A stretch of DNA of 64,000 nt from positions 129,707,050 to 129,771,049 of the forward strand of contig OX421961.1 in NCBI GenBank assembly GCA_949128115.1, in the 5' to 3' direction. The notes below the pieces were generated by a model, which saw only the letters and a program-made list of their open reading frames with translations, was not told the DNA's origin and made no database searches. The translations under genes and the position numbers were made by a program. Of the stretch, positions 12,421 to 25,104 are shown piece by piece. This DNA is from Anaspis maculata (lineage: Eukaryota; Arthropoda; Insecta; Coleoptera; Scraptiidae). Each line of letters begins with the position of its first letter. Within the stretch, counting starts at the first letter, position 1.

Positions 12421-14640
12421 GTCCAAACGATATAGCCTATTCAAGACTAGCGATTTAGTGAGAAATGACTAGAAAATCCACACTTATTAACCCAGTGCCA
12501 AGGTAAGGCTAGCGAATCTTTATTTATGTACTTGTCTTCTTCGTTGTACAATGTACATGCACTTGTACATACAATGGATAATAACGTATATTTGCAACCA
12601 ATTTGCTGGCAGTTTGTTCACAAATACATAATGCAGAGGAAGGCACACAACTATTTATCTAAGCTAAAGGCATGAGTGATTTTGACACGCTAGATGCGAA
12701 CCGTGCAAGTATTAATTGGACGGTAAAAACTGGAACAAGCAAACAATTAATTAAATAACTGAAAAAACACCGTCATTATAAAGCTGTATAAGTCTCGGTA
12801 TAAGTATAGGTTTGAAGGCCTGGAGCCTGAAGGGTGCGATTCAGATAGACTTGCTTGTAAATAAAACATGTTGTTGGTAAAGCTAGCCTTATTAACGAGC
12901 CTTCATAAAAATAGTACAATACAATGATATAATGCTGAAACGGTTTTTGTGCTGTTGAGAGTTGAGATAAAAATCAATGCTCGCAACTTCCGGTTATGCC
13001 AGAGGCGTTAATTACCATAAGAGACGTAACTTTGCACGTAGGTAGGTACCTAGAGGGAAATGGTTGGAATGCACCGATACAAGTGCAAAGTTAGATAATG
13101 CTGGCGACAAAATCGTTGCTTTGATTGATTGCTAACAAAGATTATAATGAAAAATAAATAGTGATAAAAAGATGATGAGTGACTGATGACAATGATTGCA
13201 CTATCTATGAGGTCATCCTGACAGATTCCTAACGATCTTCACGGCCAAGGAATAACTAAATTTGGTACTTATGTTCTCGAATCTCAATACTGACCCTGAT
13301 CTCAGTCAATAAGCTACCAAGGTAGCTACCAAGGAGGTGGTGGAGGAAATGATGAAAATGTGAGAAGTTGGCAACAGTGGGTTCGGTGTCATTCATTTTG
13401 GAACTCATGCATAGGTAATTACCAATAAAAATTAGCGTGAAAAATAGTAAAAATTAGCCACAATAGACTGGATTAAACTTGCCCGATGCATTAAATCTTA
13501 AATACATCAGTTATAATCTGATTAGGTGTACCTACAGCTGTTTCCAGTTATCATAAAACTGTCTTGATAAGAACTATGTACGATGTCGAGCTTATAATCA
13601 AATCCAATAGACCGGTAGTTATGTTTACATGATTCGCGATAAGAACAAAAGATCCAACCCATTTTTTTTCAAGATCAGACCTGCATAAAGGAGATCGGGA
13701 ATTAGCAGTCAACTGCAGGATAAGTATTCGTTTACGAAAATTGCCCATGACAGATGCTCAATAAGTAAATCAAAAATAAATGAACTAGAAATGCAAAAAT
13801 GGTACTGAGTACCCATCGAGCACCTAGATACCAATACCAATTCAGTCGACCATACCAGACGTCGCGTAACTAGGCCATTGAAACTGGGGAACCTTCTACT
13901 ACTACATCTCCGACACGACCTTCTAGAACCCGAGAAGAACAAAATCAAGACAGGTTAGAATCGATATTCCGTACATGGCTGGTCCATGAGGTTCCGTGCT
14001 CTTGGGCAGTGTTATTATTTGCCCGTGATGTCACCATATACAGCAACTTGCTCTCCCTCTGAGTAGGTATACCTACTCTCGCCTCCCAATTCCTTTTTTT
14101 TTATCAAGTTCTGTGACTTTAGTGGGCCGACTTGTTATTCCAAACGTCTTCTACCTATTCGTGTCATTTTATATATCATTTATAGGTCGTTCATATCGCG
14201 ATAATGCATCGACCCCTGTTCTGGCTTTATTGGGTGGTACTTATGCCTACTTAGTACAAGTACTTAAGCGTAATTAGTTTTTCTAATTGCTGGTTGGTGA
14301 AACCTTGTGTGGAGGCGGACACCGCACGGGACTCCTTTTAGTCATCGATTTAACGAATTGATTTCATAATTGCGTTGAGACTGGTAAAATGAGGCGTTGC
14401 TGAATCAATTCCAGCGGGCCAATTTCTCGGCAGAAATTTACCACTCAGACCTTTTTTGAAGGCTACGGGGAGGTAGGAACTATGAATTAAAAGTGTTTTT
14501 GTTTTCAAAATCAAAGAAAAACAAATTTCTAAACAATATTTTTGAACTTAGAAAATGTTTTATGAATGAAACTGACTTTACATACTATAGAAAAAATGTA
14601 CCTACTATCTTTGAAAAAAAACTCTATAAATCCCAAATAT
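12421..14640. other. Gene-less stretch
   Basis: Nothing supportable as a gene. This DNA lies downstream of the minus-strand gene at 16980-20145 and could be one of its introns, but I could not find its next exon. A diverged one-arm copy of the foldback family of 2695-2978 lies near 14370-14470. Confidence 0.35.
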
Positions 14641-14664
14641 TTGAAAAATTTCGTAGAAATGTAT

Positions 14665-15435
14665 GGTGGCGGTCGTTTTGTTGGAAAAACCACAAGTTAG
14701 AAAGAGCGTAAGTTAGAAATTTGGGCTTGTAGCGTGTGTTAGAAAATATCCCGATAATAGCGATCTGTTGAGATATACTAGAGAACCCAAAAACACTGTC
14801 ATGTTCAGGTCAATCTCTTCGTTCGTGATTTTTTACACACGGTCCTTCTGACCTGCGATCCACCGATTGGTATCGTTGGTAAGAAGTAGTGTATGTAAGA
14901 AAAATGCCACTGTAGCGTAGCTTAGAGAATTAGTCAGGTCAGGTCAGGTCAGGTCAGGTCAGGTCAAGTCAGGTCAGGTCAGGTCGTGTTGTCCTTGTCA
15001 GAATAGCTAGGAGTATGGGACCTTATTTCTCAAAATGCTTAGTTCCCATGGCACAGATTCAATGGCATTGTAAATACATTCATACTTTCATATAAAAATG
15101 TATAATTAATTGACCAAAGCTCGACTTAAGCTACGAACGTGTCTTCGGGAGATCAAGATCAATTTTCTAAGCTACGCTACAGTAGCATTATTCTAACATA
15201 CACTACTAACCACTGATACTAACCGGTGGATCGCAGGTTAGAAGGAGCGTGTGTTAGAAAATCACGAACGAAGAGATTGATCTAATCATGACAGTGTTTT
15301 CAGGTTCTCTAGTATATCATAACAGATCGGCCTCTGGGTATTATCAGGACACTTTCTAACAAACGCTACAAGCCCAAATTTCTAACTCACGCTCTTTCTA
15401 ACTAGTGATTTTTCTAACAAAAGGACTGTAGCCGG
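14665..15435. mobile_element. Foldback element with ~260-bp inverted arms
   Basis: The left arm (about 14670-14935) and right arm (about 15165-15430) are inverted copies. They share gttagaaagagcgt, aatttgggcttgtagcg, the segment around tcgttcgtgatttt, and agcgtagcttaga. They surround a roughly 230-bp centre that starts with a pentanucleotide run. The word aatgtat is found immediately outside both ends (14658-14664 and 15436-15442) and may be a 7-bp target duplication. No protein is encoded. Confidence 0.82.
14936..14986. repeat. AGGTC pentanucleotide microsatellite
   Basis: About ten consecutive aggtc units with a single substitution (aagtc). It lies at the inner edge of the left arm of the foldback element. 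Confidence 0.95.
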
Positions 15436-15442
15436 AATGTAT

Positions 15443-16930
15443 CTATTGAACTAACTCATTGCGATTATGATTGTAACTGAATACAGGTGAGTACCTACAT
15501 CACTTTCTTGGAGGTGGATCAAAGCCAAAGGCTTAAAGCTTGTCTCAATTACCCTACTTTGTGTCTCGTGTCACAATTACCACCTACACAAATAGTCTGG
15601 TTCTGGGTTCTGGTAAATGTGTGACTCCTCATCAAATCAAGAGATCACGACACACTTTGGCGAGTGCCTCGGCGAGTGCACTGTTAATGTTTTTTTCACC
15701 AATAACATGTTACTGCTTATGATGAAAAATAAAACATCTAGAATATATTTGTCATTGGTTATGTGGTATGACTAAAACCGTACGCATCCTTCGGTCACCG
15801 CTCGTAAAAACTCATCCATTCTCAAATAGACAATAACAATTAACATCTCGACAAGGTGAGACGTCACACTTTTACCCAACACAAAAAGACTCGGTTTCAC
15901 TTTTGAAGAAACAAGCAGCAAGCGACGGACTCGGTGACGTAATCTTGCATGCATATCCAATTGATTTCAAACGGTAGTTGTCTTTTCAAAGTTTCGACCT
16001 CCATCACTCACAAACAAACCAAATTGACCTTAACCCAAAGATTGCTCTTGTTAAAATCGTCCAAGCTTCAGTTGATGCTTGGTTTTTTTTTCATTGTCTA
16101 AACTTAGCTTTTTGCATTAATACAATAAGAAGAGATTTTCTTCTTCTACGCTTTTAGTAGCAGGTACCTATTTCGAAAGCCAAGCGCGAGTAGGTGAAAG
16201 ATTGATTGCTAAGACGTGACTGGCGGAACAAATATTGATACAATTGAGCACTCATTTCGTGTTAACAGCCATGTTGTGCATTGTTAAATGCATGGCAATC
16301 AAAACACTGGGCTGTTCCGCGAATGCTAATATCAAAACGTTGCTTTATGCCGTAATGATAAAAATTAAATAAAAAGAAAATGAAAAGAAAATTTGATTCG
16401 ATAGCGGTGGTAGTATGCCGGCAAAGAACGGCACTGGAATACCTCGTCGTGTGGTCAAACAGGTTATCCTGAATCCATACTAAATTGGCGAATATGCTCG
16501 GGTACATGCCATGATGTCATTCTTTGGTTTGGTGTTTCTTATATCAATCTCTGGTAGTACATTCAGCTCTTATGAGCGCGAGTACCCAAGTAATAAGCCG
16601 AGATAATGCCGAAAACTTGTGCATCTCTCAGAAAATGATTGCCGGTTCAAAATTTACATAAAGACCGACCGGAAATTACAGGTGTGCTAATAAGTAATTA
16701 TTTTCGCATTTTAGTGATGTCATGTCTATTTATGGTAATAAAGCAAAAAAAAGCCTAGTGCTGCTGCTTACCTATTTTTCTAGCCGATGCAGATTCGCGG
16801 CAGTGATGTAACAAAACTTCGTGTCTACTAAAGATAATATTTTTAAAACATGTCACATCCGAGATAAGTCGTGTGTGATATTTACAAGCAACTAGGTCAA
16901 AGTTTGTAAATCGTTGGCATCGATCTCAGT
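15443..16930. other. Gene-less stretch downstream of exon 2 of the SAXO-like gene
   Basis: No coding region recognised. It most likely includes the start of an intron on the minus strand, because exon 2 of the adjacent gene ends with a GTAAGT donor at 16979. I searched by eye for a following exon beginning with an Arg-His continuation of the cysteine motif and did not find one. Confidence 0.4.
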
Positions 16931-16979
16931 ATTGATTAAAATAAAATTATAAAAAAATGAGATAAAGAGAAAAACTTAC

Positions 16980-19900
16980 CCGCAGGTGCACAATTCGCAG
17001 ATGCATTGCTCTTTCTGCGGCGGCTTGTAGTGACTCGGCTTCTGCGGTTCCTTGATAGTCTTGACGATGTTGATGACTTTGTTGTCGCTGAATCGCTGTA
17101 TGTTCGTAATGTTTTCGACTTCGTTCTGCAAAAACCCTGGATTAGTTTCAAGAAAAATCAACGAATAGCTCAACTCACTATATCTTTAATATCGATTATG
17201 TCCTCTCTGATGACGGTTTTGTCCACCACATCTCTGCCAGTTTTAGTCGTGGACGTGGTAGGTCCTCCGATCTTGATGGTCGTTCCATCAACCGTGTATT
17301 GCTCTACTGTGCTTTTAACGTCTACACTGGAGTCGACGGTGGTTTTGAAGTCGACGGTGCTTTTCACGTCTACACTACTTCGAACATCCTTGAACACTTT
17401 CGTGTCCTTCACCACTGTAGTTGCAGAATCTGTAACAGAGTCGTAGGGCGAGTCGTGGGGTTGTTTTCTCGTCGGCTCTTTCGGTCCTTTTGCAGGCTCC
17501 CTCGGTCCTTTTTCGGTGTAATGTTCAACGCTGGTGTGACTGTCTTGGAAAACTTTCGAATCTCTCACTGTAGCAGTTTTCGAATCGGACACGTCAGTTC
17601 TCGTCGTGTAAGTTTCGGTGCTTTTGGTCGGAGAACGTTCTCTCGGACCCGCTTTTTGAACCGTGCTCTTGACATCGAACAGATCGATTCCTTTGGTCGT
17701 CGAAGAGGAGCTCGTGAAACTGCTCTGGCTCTGGCTTTCGTGAAAAATCTTCATGTCCTCCACGATTTTCGCATCGCTTATCGTGGTTCTCGTGTCCGAG
17801 GAAGTATGCAGGCTCGTGTCTCCGATCCGTTTCACCGGAGAAATGCCTCTCGGTTCTTTCTTGGCATCTTTCGGCTTCGCGGCATCCTTTGGCTTCGGCG
17901 TGCCATCTTTCGGCTTTGTGCCGTCCTTCGGCCCGCCGGACCTCCTGGGAGATGCGCTTCTGGCGGAATACTCGACGGTACTCTGTTGGGTGTCCTTGGA
18001 GACTTTGGAGTCCCTTGTGGTTTTCGAATCGAAAGTCGTTTTAGAATCGAAAGTTGTTTTCGAATCGAAAGTCGTTTTCGAATCGGAAGTCGTTTTCGAA
18101 TCGAAAGTCGTTTTCGAATCGAGAGTCGTTTTGGCTGGAGCCGAGAACGTTTCGTACGACTCGACCAAGACCGATTCCAGCAGAGGCTTTTTGGTCTTTT
18201 CGACGCGATGATCAGTGGCTCTGGACTGGTTTACGTTTTCACTGATCTCGGCGGATAAAAAATCCTGCGTGGTGTTCTTCGAGGTCCTCCTTGAGGGGCT
18301 TGCGCTCGTTCTGCCCGGGCTTGCCCCGGTTCTGGACGTGGTTCTGGTCGGGCTGGGGCTGGTTCGCGTGGCTCTGCTCGGGCTGGGGCTGGTTCTGGAT
18401 TTACCAGGCGGTTCTCCTTTTTTCGGCTTTTGCGGCGTTTCGTACGTGAACTTGCCATTCCAGCCGGTCTTGCCGTAGTTTCTGTCGTTGGAGTAAACAA
18501 TATCGGTGGATTGCCCAGCTATGTTGTCGTTCATCACTCGCCCTCTAGTTCCAATGGTATTTTGAACGGCCTTGCTGTCGTAAGCGTTGCTCACAAGAGT
18601 CGTGGAGGAATCGAGGCCGTGACCGTAAAAATTTCTGGAATCACTAGAAGTGTTAGCACGCCGATTTTTCGATGTGTCCACGTAGTTTTCGTCTACGTAA
18701 TGCGTCGTGACTTTATCGCCAGGTACTGTATCTGTTTCGCTTCTGGTGACGTTTCCTCTCGAATCGTAATACGTGGTCGTCGTTGAAGACCCTCCAGCGG
18801 TTTTATCAGTATCAATAAAAGCTCCTTTCGAATCGTAATACGTATGGTCCATTGAATCGTATCCCGTAGATTTAGTTGTTTTTGATTGAGAACTGCCTTG
18901 GTTTCGCGTTTTGGAATCGTCGACAACTTGCCCAGAAGTGCCAGTATTGATAACGTTTCCTTTGGAATCGTAATACGTGGTCGTCATTGAAGACGTACCC
19001 GCAGATTCTTTAGTTGTCGATTTGGAACTGCTTTGGTTTTGCGTTTTGGAATCGTCTACAGTTCCGGAAGTGCTGGTTCTGCAGACGTTTCCTTTGGAAT
19101 CGTAATACGTAGTTGTTGTTGAAGAAGAAGATTCCGTGGATTCTTTAGCTGATTTAGAGCTGCTGCTTCCGGATTTGCTGTCGGTAGCTGATTTAGAGCT
19201 GCTGCTTCCGGATTTGCTGTCGGTAGCTGATTGAGCAGCTGCAGTTGATTGAGTGGTTTTGGTGGTCTTGTCTTTGATCCGGCTCGTGCTGTCGTCTTGG
19301 TAGCTGATGCTGGCGTTGGAGGAGTGGGCATCGCCGACGTGGTGGATCTCCCGCACGGCTTCGGAGCCCCTGCTTTTGGGCTGTGCCAGTTCCGGCACGG
19401 CGCTGTCGTAAACCGTCGAGCTCTCTTTCGCCGTCTGTTTGAAGTGCACTTCGGGCGTGACATGGGTGCCGCTCTTCATCGACAGCTGCTCGTCGTTGCT
19501 GGAAGCGGTGGCTTTGGAAGACTCGTGGTGTTTCTGGTCGACGATTCGTTCTTTCCCGTCGACGATTTCGACGACGTAGCTGCTGGACGAGCTTTTGGCT
19601 ACGGAAGAGCTTTCTTGGTGCGAGCTCGAGCTCGAAGTGAACTCGGTCACCGGCGGCTTTTCTTGCACGAACTTGCCGTTCCATCCCGAATCGTTCTTGT
19701 TGTACGTCAGCCTGAGCTCTTCCCTAGGTTCGGTGACGGTGTACGTCGATCCGGATTCTTGCGAAATGTTCGACATGGACCTGTTGAGGGTCGAGCTGAG
19801 CTGCGTGATTTCCGCGGCATGCTTCGAGGAGCCGTCCTGCGCGACAAAGTGGCGGTACTCCGTGGAGGTGGCTCCCGATTCGCCGTAGGTGGTGATTTTT

Positions 19901-20145
19901 TCGCCGCCGCCCGCCGGCAGGGTTTCTGTAACGGTGTAACTTACGATATTCGAGTCGACCGGCAGGTGGGAGATGTCGGAGATTTGCAGGGCGGACGAAG
20001 AACTGGAGGACTCGGTGGTGGCGCCCTGATGGACCTGCACTTCCGTGGTGGTGGTGCTGGTCGAGCTGCTGGTCGACGCTCCGGCTGTCGACTTCGTGGT
20101 GCTGGAGCTGGTCCTGTTCTTGGTCTTGGTCTTGTTCACAGTCAT
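16980..20145 (-). CDS. Ser/Thr-rich repeat protein with SAXO-like cysteine motif, 5' exons
   Basis: Two joined exons are visible. Exon 1 runs 20145-17179 from an ATG through about 989 codons and ends at a GTGAGT donor in phase 0. Exon 2 runs 17125-16980 after a tttttgcag acceptor and ends at GTAAGT in phase 2, so at least one more exon follows. The protein is low-complexity and rich in Ser, Thr, Lys and Asp. Repeats seen: two GWNGKF modules (about residues 154 and 558), four YYDS(K/R)G modules (about 343-460) and seven DSKTT-type repeats (about 672-715). Exon 2 ends with CICELCTCG, which resembles the cysteine motif of SAXO/MAP6-related microtubule-stabilising proteins; a microtubule role is inferred from that alone. 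No signal peptide or membrane segment is visible. Coding DNA is much GC-richer than the flanks. The family call is moderate and the gene model is partial. Confidence 0.65.
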
Positions 20146-21655
20146 TTTAAGGCACTGGTTTCACTAAAAACTATCACGTAAAAAAACGGCGAGCAGTAAA
20201 TTGGCAGAGAGGAGTGTGGTACGTGCGAGCGCATCAGCGCTCTTTTTGAAAGTGAAGAGTTGCGGTGCCGGCACCTCGCGAGCTCTAGCACACGTCACGG
20301 ACACGGCTCCCACGTCCGCCGCTGTTATGTTAAATCTTCAGCTTATATGGACAGTCTGCGGGAACCAGATCTGCTCCGGCACTACTTTCGCAAAAGTGTG
20401 ATGTGTTTTTATTCAAATTTTGATAACCCGATAAACAAAGCAAACAAACGAAATAACGAAGACGATTTGAAAAATAATAATCATGGCTCTTATTGTGCAC
20501 TTTTATAGTGGACAATAAAATTTGTCCGTTTGCCAGACCAAGCAAGCAGCGGCGAAAGTTGCGTAGGCCGTAGGCTTCCGCGGGACCGCGGGAGAAATTA
20601 TAAGAGGGCCCCGCAAACTGTTATTGGAACTGCAACAACCACTGATTAGGTAACTTATTCAAGGTAGGATCGAGGTGACGTCACGCGCCGTGACGTATGG
20701 TTTTTGTTCAGCCATATGAACTTTAACATGGGATTTGGGACTCTCGCACTCGGATTTTCGCGTTCCATTCGTTCTATTGTCGTTCCTGGCGATGGAAAAG
20801 ATTCAAATGGTCCATTTTGCAGGGCGAGAAAACAGCTTTTCGCGGCTCTCGGGGTCATGGCGCAAGAATTTTCTGTACGTGCGATTTTTTCGCACCAGTG
20901 AATCAGGTCGCGTACGTCTAAAACCGGGGTTTCAAGTCATGCCAGAGGAATTTAATTTGAGATTACTTAGGTATTCGAATGCTACGAAAACAATTCTGTT
21001 TGAATTCCAGGCGATGTTTTTTTTATAGGTGCATACCGTAAACTGTGAAGCAATGTTGCTTTGAAATTCGATGGTTACCTAGATGGTTACTTTACAAGAA
21101 GGTGGTCGCGTGAATTTTTCGGAATTTACAGCACTCCACAAAAAAAGTGTCACCCTGCAAAATTTGCCCTAACTTTGAAACCAGACAACTTTGGAATGCT
21201 ATAAGCGATTCAATCAGTTTTCAGACCGTTCGCTGTCCCAGTTCTTCAGCTATAAGTTCGTATTTTTTAAATACATGAAATTTCCCACATAATATTTGTA
21301 TAGGGTGTTCAATAGACTGGTGCAAAATTTCTGGAAGTTTGACATGCTCCCTTTTGAACAAAAATTTGCGAACAAAGACCTCGCAAAGGTAGACCTCATA
21401 CCTTGCGAGACGGCTTTTGAATTTTCGGTGTATCTCTTTTATTTACAGGGCGACCTCAAAAAGTTAACGCATTAATAACTCTTCCTCGTTACCCGATTTT
21501 CAAAATTGTTGGACCATTTTGACCACTATGAAAAAAAAAATGACAAAGTCATACTAATATCGAATGAAGAGTCCTAATAACATGACTAATTTTCGTGAAA
21601 ATTGGGGAAAAAAGAGCACCAGCTGTATCTAGATCTATAACATCTAGATACAGCT
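20146..21655. other. 5' flank of the SAXO-like gene and gene-less stretch
   Basis: 20146-20650 is CpG-richer than most of the window and presumably holds the 5' UTR and promoter of the minus-strand gene, although I see no decisive core element. Plus-strand frames at 20704-21028 have no recognisable domain. Words like tagggtgttc at 21300 resemble ends of arthropod transposons, but I cannot delimit an element. Confidence 0.35.
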
Positions 21656-21659
21656 GTAA

Positions 21660-23800
21660 GTTTTATTAGTACCAGCGGTAAGCAAAATAAAACTGCATTT
21701 TATGATACAAGCAACAGATTTGGTACACGTGATCTTTGAAGAATTCTCAGCGATTTGACCCGTAGTTCTTGAAAATCCCTTCGGGGGGAGCCGAAATATG
21801 GGGGGGGGAGAGGGGCTGATTTCTCTTATTCAGAAAAATCTATATGCGCCAAACTGACATGGAAAATGTCGAATTCAAGTGAATTGAACATGCTGAATAC
21901 ACTGGTGAATCCTAATTTTATGAAAAAATGCAAATGGTAGCCTTTTTTTCAAAATGGCCGCCGATAAATGACAAAAAACATGTACGAATTAGGTGTTCGA
22001 GTAAGGTATCAATTTATATGTTTTCGAGGTCGCTGGACTCATTTCTGTTATCGAAATTATCATATCGAACAAAATTATCCATTTTGGGTCAGGGTAAATG
22101 AACCACCCCCACATCTGAAGTGACACTTTTAAAATTTGAAGCAAACAATCGAAAGAACAATATGGAGCTACATCTAAATAAGATCTTATTGATTGATGAA
22201 TGGAAATTACCGATGTAACTACACCTTTGAACTCACAACCATCCCTGGAAGCCCCAACCGCCCTTGATGGGAGGCCTTGTGTCATAGGAAAGTGATTTAA
22301 AAATGTTTTTACCCTAAACTGGCAGGTAAAGTGTCCATTACAACCTTCTTTTGGCGCAAAAAGATAGGATTTTCCTGCCTAGGCAGGGAAATCTTACTTT
22401 TCTGCGTCAAGACATGACAGTTCAGAATTTTGGTACCAATTATTTCTTCCTTTGTAGTTTATTGAGGTGGTTTCGGGTAAAACGTTGTACATAATACGCC
22501 AAGAAAGTTAGTGTCTTTACAGGGCACGTAAGCTCCCATGCCTCGCTTACGCTCGTCCTTGAATATTCGTGCTAGCCCTGTAAAGATTCGCTTTCCTGCC
22601 TTATTATGTCAATAACTAATAAATGGTATAAAGTAGTATAATACCTACTTGATAATATTTTATGTATTGCTGGAGTTTTTAAAAAATATATCAATTTTGG
22701 CTAGATACACCAGGTGTGACATTGATGTGTTGTTTTTCACCGTATCTTGGAGCTTCCCTGTGGAGAGCAACAGCAGAAAGTTATAATGACCTCGTTTATG
22801 GTCATAATGAGTAAATGAGTTTATGACCTTGTTTATATGACCAACTATGCACCCATCTTTCCTGAACGTCATTTTTCTAACTTTCAATTGTTACCCCGAT
22901 TTTGAGAGGAGATAAAACTTTTTTTTCCAACAAAACATGCTTTTTCAAGTTTTGAAGTTGGTTGAAGAAGTTTCTTGAGTACCCTCAGTATAGCCTTCAG
23001 GAGGTCGTCGGTTCAAAATCGATCGGCTAGAATGATTTCTATACAGTACCTACATAAAACATTATCAAGTAGATATTATTGTACTATTTCATACCATTTA
23101 AAAACATTTTTAAAGCAACTTCCTACGATACAAGGAAAGCCAGGTTATGCAACACCCTCCCATTAAGGGTGGTTGGGGTTTCCAGGAATGGTTATTGTGA
23201 CTTTAAAGGTGTAGCTACATAGGTAATTTTCATTTATCATCAAAAAAGAGATTATTCAGATGTAGCTCCATATTGTTCTTTCCTCAGTTCATTCGATATT
23301 CACTACAAATCTTGAAAGCGTCACTTCAAGTGTTGAGGATGGTTCATCTATCCTGACCCAAAATGGATAATTTTGTTCGATATCGTGATTTAGATAAGAG
23401 AAATGAGTCCAGCGCCCTCGAGAACATATAAATTGATACCTTACTCGAATAACTTATTCATGCATAATTTTACTTTTTTGTCATTCATTGGCGGCCATTT
23501 TGAAAAAAAGCTACTATTTGCATTTTTTTTTTAAATTAGGATTTGCCAGTGTATTCGGCATGTTCAATTCACTTGAATTCGACATTTTCCATGCCAGTTT
23601 GGCGCATATAGATTTTTTTTAATAAGAGAAATCAACTCCTCTTCCCCCCCCATATCTCGGCTCCCCCCAAAGGGATTTTCAAGAACTACGGGTCAAATCG
23701 CTTAGAATTTTTCAGAGGTAACGTGTACCAAATCTGTTGCTTGTATCATAAAATGCAGTATTGTTTACTAGTTAGCTGCTTACCGCTAGTACTATATGTG
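21660..23800. mobile_element. Large foldback element with ~620-bp arms
   Basis: The left arm (about 21660-22290) and right arm (about 23150-23800) are inverted copies. They share agcggtaagca at the outer ends, then gcattttatgatacaagcaac, gggtcaaatcgct/agcgatttgaccc, tggcgcatatagatttt, ggcggccattttgaaaaa, ccaaaatggataattttgttcg and ggcttccaggg-type sequence. The spacer is about 860 bp and holds no recognised gene. Arm identity is imperfect, so the element is old. The internal minus frame 22660-22887 has no known domain. Confidence 0.8.
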
Positions 23801-23934
23801 GATACGTCTATGTATAAGAGGATATTTGAGCACCTTTCCCATGACAGAAATCGCTTGTGCGCATATCCGTGAGCGCATACTCTCGCTAATAATAATAATA
23901 CCTACATATGGTTACTATACAGACCGCTATAGTT

Positions 23935-24660
23935 CTGGATTTACATTCGAAAATGTTCTGGACTGTTCTAGAAACTTCTAGGGGGCGAAACTTCCAGTCC
24001 TTATATCTTCAATAGCACGCTCTTAAGGTGAAACCGGGAACCTTCTTCATGGATAAGGGAAAACTTAATAATGTGATCTGGAATGTTTCACAACGATCTG
24101 GAATGTTCCGGGATGTTCTTGAACGTTCCAGACTATTCCCGAACGTTCCAGAACATATCGTATAACATTCTGGAATGTTGTGGAAGGATCTGGAATGTTA
24201 CACAATTATCTGGAACGTTCCGGGATATTTTCAAACGTTTCAAACTATTCCCGAAATTCCAGAATATACCGGAACATTCTGGAATGTTGTGAAATAATCT
24301 CGAACACTCTTGAATGTTCTGGACGAATGTTTAGACTATTCTCGAACATTCCAGAACATGTTGGAACATTCTGAAATGTTGTGGAATGATTTCGAATGTA
24401 CCACAATGCTCTGAAATGTTCCGGGATGTTTCCGAACGTTCCAGATGATTCCAGAACATTCCAGAACATACCGGAGCGTTGTATGTGTGTTTCGGAACGT
24501 TCCAGATTATTCCCGAACATAACGGAACATTCTGGAATGTTGTGGAATTATCTCGAATACGCTCGAATGTTCTGGACTGTTCTAGAAATTTATAGGGGGC
24601 GAAACTTCCAGCCCTTGTAACTTCATAAGCACGTCCTTCAGGTGAAACCGGGTACCTTCT
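23935..24660. repeat. GAAnnTTC-rich array bounded by direct repeats
   Basis: About 620 bp of repeats of the types ctggaatgttgtggaa, gaacgttccagaa and ttcccgaacattccagaac. An end block of about 110 bp (ttctggactgttctagaaa, gggggcgaaacttccag, aggtgaaaccggg, accttcttcatg) is repeated directly at about 23950-24060 and 24560-24665. Alternating GAAC/GTTC units resemble the nGAAn pentamers of heat-shock elements. Whether this has any function is not known. Short frames across it are incidental. Confidence 0.75.
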
Positions 24661-25104
24661 TCATGAATGGGGGATAGAAGGCTACTACACCTAACTCCCT
24701 TGATCGTACCGGGACACGCTTCTGAGTTTTTTATTAAATAAAGAATAGATATTGACTATTGTCGATAGGTAGATTACCTTTCGTTACATATTTACATAGA
24801 CAGGAGCTAACAGAGGGAGGTATATAGGTATACAACCAATTTGACACCACTCTATTTTAGTAGATCTCATACTTACCGGCTTCATTCACAACTGCACCAA
24901 CAGATGGCAATCGTGCATACAGGCTGTCCGTTTTTCGAGGCTAAGCATGGGTATCTCGCTTATCTTTAGAGATACAGAGTCGGTTGAATTAGAAAAAAGT
25001 TGCAAATTTTCATGACGATTAATGATCCAAGAAGATATTTGACTTGTCAGTTTTAGTTTTCGAGATATTGAGAAAAAACAGAAATTTGTAATTTTTGTTT
25101 TAAT

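Noticed and set aside
17299..20181. Long plus-strand frames opposite the SAXO-like gene (for example 17299-18258 and 19249-20181)
   Set aside because: They are antisense shadows of a GC-rich low-complexity exon. The minus frame is three times longer, starts with ATG and ends at good splice junctions.
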